Origin: Flavobacteriaceae bacterium
Lineage (GTDB): Bacteria; Bacteroidota; Bacteroidia; Flavobacteriales; Flavobacteriaceae
Length of the DNA stretch: 5,284 bases
NCBI GenBank assembly: GCA_015489265.1
Contig: WFZY01000264.1
Span: forward strand, 1-5,284
Direction of reading: 5' to 3'
Shown here: piece after piece, positions 1 to 5,284 of the stretch
Layout of the letters: every line of letters starts with the position of its first letter
How positions within the stretch are numbered: position 1 is the first letter of the stretch
The notes under the pieces: generated by a model
Seen by the model: the letters and a program-made list of their open reading frames with translations, nothing else
Databases searched by the model: none
What the model was told of the DNA's origin: nothing
Position numbers and translations under genes: made by a program

Positions 1-35
1 GAAAAAAACGTATTTTAGCAACCAAACTTTTTTTT

Positions 36-1823
36 ATGATACAAAAAGAATATGCCGGTCAAAGTCAGCCACAATTATTAGGGCATCCCATTGGATTATT
101 TGTTTTATTTTTTACCGAAATGTGGGAACGTTTCAGTTACTACGGTATGCGTGCCTTATTAATACTTTTCTTAACCGCAAAACTTATCGATGGTGGTTGG
201 GAATGGCATAAAAAGGAAGCATATGCACTCTATGGGTGGTATGTAATGTTAGTTTATTTTCTGCCTATGGTAGGTGGCTGGCTGGCTGATAACAAATGGG
301 GGCATGTCAAGACAGTTGTTATCGGCGCTTCAATAATTACGGCAGGGCATGCAGCTTTGGCTATAGCCGATATGGACTTGGGGATAAACTTGAGTTTTGT
401 ATTTTACATAGGATTATTGTTGCTGGTGATAGGAACCGGCTTATTTAAGCCCAATATGTCTTCCATAGTCGGTAAAATGTATCCGCCACACAGTTCCAAA
501 AAAGATGGGGCTTATACCATTTTTTATATGGGAGTTAATGCGGGAGCTTTCATCGGGACGCTTCTGGTCGGTTGGATTGGTGAACATTACGGTTGGAAAT
601 TCGGTTTTGGATTAGCCGGTATTTTTATGTTATTCGGTTTGTTACAATTTTATTTTGCCCGCGAAGTCTTTGGTGAAGCAGCCAACAAACCACAGCCAAA
701 AACCATAGATTTGCCCGAAGAAGAACGTCAAAAACTTGTACCGTTTACTTTTTTTGAACAAATTATAGCTGCAACCGGTGTGTTTTTGGCTTTAATTTGG
801 GTGGTTCATGGCATATTTAAAGTTATTACCAGAGGAGGACATTTCTTGCCCGAAAATATTTATACCTTAAATCTTTTCAGTCAAACTTTTGAAATGGGAT
901 TGGCTGATATATTTTTTCCTGTATCCTTGTTGTTATTTGTTTTTTTGGGACTGATGCGCTTGACTAAATATGAACCTGTTGAGCGTGATCGTTTAAAAGT
1001 TGTGTTTATCATTGCCTTTTTTGTGATTGCTTTTTGGGCTAGTTTTGAGCAAGCCGGAACTACGATGACCATTTTTGCCAGAGATTATACGTCTCGTGTT
1101 TTGTCTGACCAATGGGCATTAATTTATAAAATAGTTGATACTATTGTTTCTATAGTTCCCATGTTAGTTTTGACCTATGTCATTTACGGATTGGCCAAAG
1201 CCATTATCAAAAAATATCCTTTAACCATTTTATTTACATCCATAAGTTTTGCCATAATTTGGGGATTGGTTATTGCGCGTGTTTATGATAAATTACATAC
1301 GGACAGTCCCGTAGTTGATACCACTTGGTTCCAAATTTTAAATCCGGTATTTATCATTTCTTTAGCGCCTTTATATTCAAAAGTATGGCAAAGATATAGA
1401 TTATCGGTAGCGCAAAAATTCTTCGTAGGATTTTTATTCTTGGGTTCCGGTTTTGCCATGTTAGCATTTGGCGCTTCAGCCATTCCGTTGGGAGCCAAAA
1501 CGGCAGCTGTCAGTATGATTTGGTTGATATTGGCATATTTGTTTCATACTATGGGCGAATTGGCTATATCTCCGGTCGGTTTATCTTACGTCAGTAAATT
1601 AGCACCCTTGCGAATGACCGGATTTGTATTCGGTATTTGGTATATTTTTACCGGTTTGGCAAACAAATTAGCAGGTTTAATGGCAGAAGCATCTGATGGT
1701 ATTGCGGACAAATTCGGTATTTCTACTTTTTTCTTAATTTTTACTGTTGTGCCTTTTGCAGCCGGTGTATTGATTTTGTTACTCAATCCGTTCCTAAAAA
1801 AGTGGATGCATGGGGTAGAATGA
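36..1823 (+). CDS. POT/PTR2-family proton-coupled di/tripeptide transporter (peptide MFS transporter)
   Basis: Inner-membrane major-facilitator protein of the proton-dependent oligopeptide transporter family, which imports di- and tripeptides with protons. Seen: the family's N-terminal proton-coupling motif ExxERFSYYG at residues 28-37, the GTGLFKPN segment at 133-140, the PTR2 signature around FYMGVNAGAF (163-172), FWASFEQAG at 333-341, a FQILNPVFI...AP segment near 432-445, and the conserved Glu of GELAISPVGL at 508. Many hydrophobic segments run the whole length, consistent with the usual 14 helices. At 595 residues it is longer than the roughly 500 of compact bacterial members; the extra length includes a polar loop at about 211-235 and the stretch to about 290. 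ATG at 36 is chosen because only about 25 residues precede the first-helix motif, as is normal. It is preceded by eight T bases and no Shine-Dalgarno. The 277-bp gap to porX suggests a separate transcript. The family call is firm; the exact substrate is inferred. Confidence 0.95.
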   Translation: MIQKEYAGQSQPQLLGHPIGLFVLFFTEMWERFSYYGMRALLILFLTAKLIDGGWEWHKKEAYALYGWYVMLVYFLPMVGGWLADNKWGHVKTVVIGASIITAGHAALAIADMDLGINLSFVFYIGLLLLVIGTGLFKPNMSSIVGKMYPPHSSKKDGAYTIFYMGVNAGAFIGTLLVGWIGEHYGWKFGFGLAGIFMLFGLLQFYFAREVFGEAANKPQPKTIDLPEEERQKLVPFTFFEQIIAATGVFLALIWVVHGIFKVITRGGHFLPENIYTLNLFSQTFEMGLADIFFPVSLLLFVFLGLMRLTKYEPVERDRLKVVFIIAFFVIAFWASFEQAGTTMTIFARDYTSRVLSDQWALIYKIVDTIVSIVPMLVLTYVIYGLAKAIIKKYPLTILFTSISFAIIWGLVIARVYDKLHTDSPVVDTTWFQILNPVFIISLAPLYSKVWQRYRLSVAQKFFVGFLFLGSGFAMLAFGASAIPLGAKTAAVSMIWLILAYLFHTMGELAISPVGLSYVSKLAPLRMTGFVFGIWYIFTGLANKLAGLMAEASDGIADKFGISTFFLIFTVVPFAAGVLILLLNPFLKKWMHGVE

Positions 1824-1840
1824 GTTTATAAGTGGAGAGA

Positions 1841-1864
1841 ATAAAGCGATAAAGCGATAAAGTG
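1841..1864. repeat. Three tandem copies of an 8-bp unit (ATAAAGCG)
   Basis: ATAAAGCG occurs at 1841-1848 and 1849-1856, and ATAAAGTG (one change) at 1857-1864. The third copy supplies the left arm of the palindrome at 1860-1877, so array and hairpin overlap. It begins 17 bases after the transporter stop codon. No function is evident. Confidence 0.7.
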
Positions 1865-1877
1865 CGACTTCGCACTT
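1860..1877. other. 7-bp perfect inverted repeat with a 4-base loop downstream of the transporter gene
   Basis: AAGTGCG (1860-1866) pairs with CGCACTT (1871-1877) around the loop ACTT. An alternative pairing exists: AAAGTGC (1859-1865) with GCACTTT (1879-1885). A further outer pair, AAGTGGA (1830-1836) with TCCACTT (1885-1891), can enclose the inner hairpin. It begins 37 bases after the transporter stop. No T-run follows, so it is not a typical intrinsic terminator. It could stabilise the 3' end of the transporter mRNA or act as a weak terminator; both are inference. Confidence 0.55.
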
Positions 1878-1907
1878 GGCACTTTCCACTTCATACTTGG
1901 TACTGAT
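1873..1907. repeat. Five degenerate tandem copies of a 7-bp unit (CACTTGG-like)
   Basis: The copies read CACTTGG, CACTTTC, CACTTCA, TACTTGG and TACTGAT, starting at 1873, 1880, 1887, 1894 and 1901. The core YACT is kept in all five, while the last three bases drift. The array begins inside the right arm of the palindrome at 1860-1877. Its purpose is unknown. Confidence 0.65.
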
Positions 1908-2012
1908 ATATTCCTCAATTCCTCAAATTGTATGCAGAAGTAAAGTTGAAGCAGAAAACGAACGTCAAAAAACCAAGTATTCTTTGAAGTATTATAAACT
2001 CTTCATTTCCTC

Positions 2013-2052
2013 AAATAACCAAATCACCGATTAACCAGATAAACAAATAACT
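2013..2052. repeat. Five degenerate tandem copies of an 8-bp unit (AAATAACC-like) upstream of porX
   Basis: The copies read AAATAACC, AAATCACC, GATTAACC, AGATAAAC and AAATAACT, at 2013, 2021, 2029, 2037 and 2045. The period is exactly 8 with no indels. The array ends 48 bases before the porX start codon, so it sits where a promoter or upstream regulatory region would be expected. A change in copy number could alter promoter spacing, but nothing in the sequence shows that it does. Confidence 0.6.
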
Positions 2053-2100
2053 ATTTATAATTATTCCACACAAAATACGTTATCATAAGAAAAAACATAT

Positions 2101-3639
2101 ATGACAAAAAAAATTCTTTGGGTTGATGATGAAATAGCTTTGTTAAAACCCCATATTCTGTTTTTACAATCAAAAGATTATGAAGTTGTTACGGCACAAA
2201 GCGGTTTGGAAGCTTTGGACGAATTGTCACGTCAAGATATAGATATTGTCTTTTTAGACGAACAAATGCCCGGTATTGACGGTTTGGAAACTTTAAGCCG
2301 GATTAAGTCCGGTTTTCCCGATTTGCCCGTAGTCATGATTACCAAAAGCGAAGAAGAAAATATCATGGAAGAAGCCATCGGGCAACAGATAACAGACTAC
2401 ATCATCAAACCGGTGAACCCGAAGCAAGTTTTATTGACTTTAAAGAAAATACTCAATAAAAAAGAATTGGTATCCGAAAAAACCAATTTGTCTTATCAGC
2501 AAGATTTTCAACGTATTTCAATGGACATCAATATGATAGATACCTTTGATGAGTGGGCAAAACTCTATCAAAAACTGGTGAAATGGGAATTGAAAATGGA
2601 TGCCATTCAAGACAGTCAAATGAGTGATATACTCAAAGGGCAATTTCAAGAAGCCAACCGTAGCTTTTTTAAATTTGTGAAAGACAATTATGAACAATGG
2701 GTCAATGGCGACGACGCACCGGTTATGTCACACCGGATTTTAAAAAAATATGTCTTTCCTAAAGTTGAAGACAATACCTTGTTGGTGGTTATCGACAATT
2801 TGCGTTACGACCAATGGTTGACAATAGCCCCGATGATTAAAGATTATTATAAGCCGGTTAATGAATCACTTTATTACGCCATTTTGCCGACGGCAACGCA
2901 ATATGCCCGTAACAGTATTTTTGGCGGAATGCTGCCGGTTGATTTAAAAAAATACTACCCGCAATGGTGGAAAGACGATACCGACGATGGCGGTAAAAAC
3001 CTTTTTGAAAAAGATTTTCTCGAAGCGCAAATCAAGCGCTTAGGTTTAAATTTGAAAACCAATTACATCAAAATTTTAAATTACGATTTCGGTCAGAAAA
3101 TCATCAGTCAGTTCAGCCGGTTTAAAAATTACGATTTGAATGTTGTGGTGTACAATTTTGTCGATATGTTGTCACATGCCAAAACCGATATGAATTTGAT
3201 TAAAGAACTTGCCCCCGACGATAAAGCATACCGGTCTTTGACAAAATCGTGGTTTGATAATTCGCCTTTGTTTGAGTTGATAAAATTGGCTGCGGCTCAT
3301 AAAATGAAACTGTTTATCACTACCGACCACGGGACGATTAATGTCAAAAAACCGACCAAAGTCATCGGACAAAAAGAAGCCAGCTTAAATTTGCGTTACA
3401 AAACAGGCAAAAGTTTAAGCTATGAAGCCAAAAATGTTTATGCCGTCAATCCGCCCGAAAAGATTAAGTTGCCAAGTGTTGGCATTAACAGTCCGTTTAT
3501 TTTTGCCAAAGAGGATTATTTCTTTGTGTACCCCAATAATTACAACCAATATGTCGATTATTTTACCGATACTTTACAACATGGCGGCATTTCCATGCAA
3601 GAAATGTTAGTACCTATCATTGAATTAATGCCAAGATAA
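2101..3639 (+). CDS. porX: PorX: T9SS response regulator, CheY-like receiver fused to a PglZ domain
   Basis: Cytoplasmic response regulator that controls expression and function of the type IX secretion system. Seen: a receiver domain at about 1-120 with acidic residues D9/D10, phospho-acceptor D53 within FLDEQMPG, switch T81 and conserved K103 followed by P104; a helical linker at about 120-215; then a PglZ domain of the alkaline-phosphatase superfamily to residue 512. Likely metal or catalytic residues are D232 (IDNLRYDQW), T266 (LPTATQYAR), D355 and H359 (VDMLSH), D409-H410 (TTDHGT) and H494 in the C-terminal HGGISMQEMLVP motif. There is no DNA-binding domain. From knowledge of Porphyromonas gingivalis PorX: it works with the sensor kinase PorY and the ECF sigma factor SigP, and its PglZ domain has been shown to cleave oligonucleotides. 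ATG at 2101 places the first beta strand immediately after the start, as expected; the leader is A-rich without a Shine-Dalgarno. It ends 9 bases before a strong terminator, so it appears to be the last gene of its transcript. Full length, no broken motif. Confidence 0.95.
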   Translation: MTKKILWVDDEIALLKPHILFLQSKDYEVVTAQSGLEALDELSRQDIDIVFLDEQMPGIDGLETLSRIKSGFPDLPVVMITKSEEENIMEEAIGQQITDYIIKPVNPKQVLLTLKKILNKKELVSEKTNLSYQQDFQRISMDINMIDTFDEWAKLYQKLVKWELKMDAIQDSQMSDILKGQFQEANRSFFKFVKDNYEQWVNGDDAPVMSHRILKKYVFPKVEDNTLLVVIDNLRYDQWLTIAPMIKDYYKPVNESLYYAILPTATQYARNSIFGGMLPVDLKKYYPQWWKDDTDDGGKNLFEKDFLEAQIKRLGLNLKTNYIKILNYDFGQKIISQFSRFKNYDLNVVVYNFVDMLSHAKTDMNLIKELAPDDKAYRSLTKSWFDNSPLFELIKLAAAHKMKLFITTDHGTINVKKPTKVIGQKEASLNLRYKTGKSLSYEAKNVYAVNPPEKIKLPSVGINSPFIFAKEDYFFVYPNNYNQYVDYFTDTLQHGGISMQEMLVPIIELMPR

Positions 3640-3647
3640 AATAATGT

Positions 3648-3678
3648 ACCCCACTTAAGATGCAATAAGTGGGGTTTT
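3648..3678 (+). terminator. Intrinsic terminator of porX
   Basis: ACCCCACTTA (3648-3657) pairs perfectly with TAAGTGGGGT (3666-3675) around an 8-base loop, giving a 10-bp GC-rich-based stem followed by a short T-run (3675-3678). It lies 9 bases after the porX stop. In the other direction it is 23 bases past the stop of the convergent gene, but the T-run there is interrupted (GTACATTATTTT), so it would be a weaker terminator for that gene. Confidence 0.85.
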
Positions 3679-3697
3679 AACACACACAAACAATACA

Positions 3698-3946
3698 CTA
3701 TTTTCTAATGAATTTTAGGTAATATTGTTTATTTTGATAATGTCCGGAAAGAAATCTAATTTTTAGGATATAAATTCCGGATTTTAAATTGGAAATATTT
3801 ATTGAATTAATCGTTTTATCAAAATGGTATCGGCTTAAAATTTGTCCTTCAGAATTTATAATCGTAATTTTTAACGGATTGTTTTTCAATAATTTAATTG
3901 TAATTTGTTCGTCAGCAGGATTCGGATAAATTTTTAGTTTGTCATC
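3698..3946 (-). other. Type A T9SS C-terminal sorting domain (export and surface-anchoring signal)
   Basis: The last about 83 codons of the cargo gene match the type A (Por secretion system) C-terminal domain. They contain a YPNPA motif (3914-3931 with the preceding Ile), alternating beta strands (DEQITIKLL, LKITIINSEGQ), the hallmark SGIYILKI segment, and a short basic end. In characterised T9SS cargo this domain directs passage across the outer membrane and is usually cleaved by the PorU sortase. The tail after GIYILKI is somewhat long (about 19 residues) but still ends in Lys/Arg. Confidence 0.92.
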
Positions 3947-5284
3947 TAAAGTATTATCAGTAATACCGACTACTGTAACGGCATAACAATCAGAGATAAC
4001 TTGACAATTATTCATGCTGATTGCCACTGCATAATTACCCGATTGGCTCGGTATAAAATTTTGTTGGGTTTCCCCCGGGATAGCAGCAAAATTCTGATTA
4101 CAATCAAGCCATTGATAAGTCGCATTGGCTTGGTCGGCAATCAATTCAACCGGATTATTTTGAATACTTACCTGATTGTTGATTTCGGGATAAAAATCTA
4201 CAATAATATCATCCGATGTACTTTGACATGAAGTTTGCGGATTGGTAACTGTAACCGAATAGGTGCCTGCTGTTGTTACATCAATGCTTTGTGTGGTTTC
4301 ACCGGTATTCCATAGGTAATTCATACCCGAAGCATTGGCGCTTAAAGTGACTATATCGCCGAAGCAAGCCGGATTATTTCCGGTCATACTTACGGTATCA
4401 TCGGGCAATGCATTAACGGTGATATTTTCTTGCATTACATCGCTGACGTTGGTGTTGGTATCGGTAACGGTCAGTGTAACAGTATAATTGCCGGCATTTG
4501 GGTAGGTATGCGTTTCATGTAATCCGGTAGCGGTGGTGCCATCTCCAAAATCCCAAACATAAGTATCATAATCAACACTGTTATTATCATCAAATTGAAT
4601 GCTTTCGCCTTCGCATATTTCGGTAGCGGATGTCGTGAAACGGGCTAAGGGACGAGATGCTTTAGTAATGGTATCGGTCGTTACCAAACTATATAGTCCG
4701 TTAGTGTCTAAATAGCGGGAATGTAAGACGTGTTGTCCACGCCAAATATGATTCAAATCCAAATCAATTACATTCAAATCCGGTACATTAGGTTGAATAG
4801 CTATACTTTTCATCGAGTTCATATCACTATCTACCCAATATTCATAAGAAACCATTTTATTGTTGGCAATAGTATCGGATTCCGGATTTATTAGAAACAT
4901 TTGACTGACCATGCTCGACCACTGCCCGCTATTGTCTTTAAACCGGAAATGAATTTGATTGAGTGCATGATTCAATTGGCTGACATCAATATCAGTGACC
5001 AGATTAAAATCATCTTGCGGATTGATAGTGGTATAATGCCGGTTGCCGGTATCATCGTTGAAAAAATATTCATACGCCACAATTTTTAAATCTTGCGCCC
5101 CACCGGTTTGCGGGTTATGGATAAACATTTTATTAATCACACTTGACCATTGTCCGCTACTGTCTTTAAACCGGAAATGAATTTGATTAATGGTATTGGT
5201 CAATTGGCTGACATCAATATCGGATATCAGATTAAAATCATCTTGCGGATTGATAGTGGTATAATGCCGGTTGCCGGTATCATC
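3698..5284 (-). CDS. Secreted repeat/PKD-domain protein with type A T9SS sorting domain (5' end outside window)
   Basis: C-terminal 528 residues of a predicted cell-surface or secreted protein exported by the type IX system. The frame is open to the window edge, so the start and signal peptide are not visible. The TTG at 5201-5203 is an internal Leu codon inside a repeat, not a start. Counting residues from that Leu as 1, the order is: 76-residue repeats with the core IHFRFKDxSGQWSS (to about 180); a PKD domain at about 186-265 with WDFGDGTT at 217-224 and the usual HTYPNAGNYTVTLTVTD ending; an Ig-like segment at about 270-337 (YLWNTGETTQSI, GTYSVTVTN); a second one at about 340-412 with YQWLDCNQNF and SGNYAVAI; and the type A sorting domain at about 420-501 (IYPNPA at 425-430, SNLKSGIYILKI at 471-482, ending KFIRK). 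No catalytic domain is visible here; one could lie upstream. It is convergent with porX, 58 bases apart. Role unknown: adhesion or surface structure is a guess from the architecture. Confidence 0.93.
   Translation of the reverse strand, partial: DDTGNRHYTTINPQDDFNLISDIDVSQLTNTINQIHFRFKDSSGQWSSVINKMFIHNPQTGGAQDLKIVAYEYFFNDDTGNRHYTTINPQDDFNLVTDIDVSQLNHALNQIHFRFKDNSGQWSSMVSQMFLINPESDTIANNKMVSYEYWVDSDMNSMKSIAIQPNVPDLNVIDLDLNHIWRGQHVLHSRYLDTNGLYSLVTTDTITKASRPLARFTTSATEICEGESIQFDDNNSVDYDTYVWDFGDGTTATGLHETHTYPNAGNYTVTLTVTDTNTNVSDVMQENITVNALPDDTVSMTGNNPACFGDIVTLSANASGMNYLWNTGETTQSIDVTTAGTYSVTVTNPQTSCQSTSDDIIVDFYPEINNQVSIQNNPVELIADQANATYQWLDCNQNFAAIPGETQQNFIPSQSGNYAVAISMNNCQVISDCYAVTVVGITDNTLDDKLKIYPNPADEQITIKLLKNNPLKITIINSEGQILSRYHFDKTINSINISNLKSGIYILKIRFLSGHYQNKQYYLKFIRK
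4664..5284 (-). repeat. Tandem 228-bp (76-residue) coding repeats in the T9SS cargo gene
   Basis: One full unit lies at 4976-5203, a second at 4748-4975 and a degenerate third at about 4664-4747; a further unit enters from the right edge (5204-5284). The edge part and its counterpart at 4976-5056 share 77 of 81 bases, with 57 consecutive identical bases (5000-5056 against 5228-5284). The stretch 4921-4960 against 5149-5188 differs at 3 of 40 bases. The protein core is Q-I-H-F-R-F-K-D-x-S-G-Q-W-S-S, followed later by an xYEY strand (AYEYFF, SYEYWV). The third copy keeps R, D, G and S at the same 76-residue spacing but has lost the Trp. Similar RxKDxxGxWS modules are common in secreted Bacteroidota proteins. 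Confidence 0.9.

Larger units (their letters stand above)
1824..2100. other. Gene-free spacer between the peptide transporter and porX
   Basis: I find no convincing protein or RNA gene in these 277 bases. The left half holds a palindrome and short tandem repeats (1841-1907). The middle (about 1910-1990) has minor duplications: CCTCAATT next to CCTCAAATT at 1913-1929, and AAGTATT at 1976-1982 and 1988-1994. The right half holds an octamer array (2013-2052), then AT-rich sequence leading to the porX start. The promoter of porX must lie here or further upstream, but no good match to the Bacteroidota pair TTTG / TAnnTTTG at proper spacing stands out. Confidence 0.7.

Noticed and set aside
11..18. 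TATTTTAG as a Bacteroidota -7 element (TAnnTTTG, five of six positions) for the transporter
   Set aside because: The sequence is very AT-rich, such matches are expected by chance, and the -33 TTTG region would fall outside the window, so it cannot be tested here.
881..1786. Three minus-strand ORFs of 63-71 codons inside the transporter gene (881-1072, 1283-1498, 1586-1786)
   Set aside because: They are antisense shadows of a strongly conserved POT gene, rich in Lys/Asn/Thr from reading AT-rich hydrophobic codons backwards, with no recognisable domains.
1826..1894. Minus-strand 22-codon ORF (ATG at 1892-1894) in the spacer
   Set aside because: It consists almost wholly of the palindrome and short repeats, has no ribosome-binding or promoter context, and its composition follows the repeats rather than protein-like codon use.
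1841..2052. Possible CRISPR array or insertion-sequence remnant in the spacer
   Set aside because: Repeats are only 7-8 bp and directly adjacent with no spacers; there are no long terminal inverted repeats, target-site duplication or transposase fragment.
2076..2083. TACGTTAT as a -7 element for porX
   Set aside because: Only four of six consensus positions match and no TTTG is found at the proper distance upstream.
3172..3610. Minus-strand ORF at 3172-3372 and alternate-frame plus ORF at 3422-3610 within porX
   Set aside because: Both overlap the conserved PglZ domain, whose catalytic motifs are read in the porX frame; the alternative products look like nothing known.
4001..5089. Plus-strand ORFs at 4001-4231 and 4901-5089 opposite the cargo gene
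   Set aside because: They are antisense to the Ig-like and repeat regions; the second merely mirrors the coding repeats.

Overview
The window comes from an AT-rich member of the Bacteroidota. Two of its three genes belong to the type IX secretion system (T9SS), which is restricted to this phylum and close relatives: the regulator porX, and a secreted cargo protein ending in a type A T9SS sorting domain. The translation starts also fit, with A- or T-rich leaders and no Shine-Dalgarno sequence. I cannot place it at genus level.

Layout. 36-1823 (+) is a proton-coupled oligopeptide transporter of the POT/PTR2 family, complete. 1824-2100 is a 277-bp gene-free spacer that holds a 7-bp palindrome and three short degenerate tandem arrays (8-, 7- and 8-bp periods). 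2101-3639 (+) is porX, complete: a CheY-like receiver fused to a PglZ alkaline-phosphatase-superfamily domain, with its phosphorylation site and all candidate metal ligands present. 3648-3678 is a clear intrinsic terminator for porX. 3698-5284 (-) is the 3' part of a convergent gene for a large secreted protein. From the window edge inward it carries 76-residue repeats, a PKD domain, Ig-like segments and the T9SS C-terminal domain. Its start lies beyond the right edge.

How the genes relate. PorX is the response regulator that controls T9SS activity in Porphyromonas and Flavobacterium. The convergent gene encodes a predicted substrate of that system, so regulator and cargo are neighbours, although convergent orientation excludes a shared operon. 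The peptide transporter could import peptides released by T9SS-secreted proteases, but that link is only inferred.

I do not see a wholly new system. The parts most worth a second look are the near-identical 228-bp repeats in the cargo gene, the nested palindrome and microsatellite-like spacer upstream of porX, and the regulator-cargo pairing.
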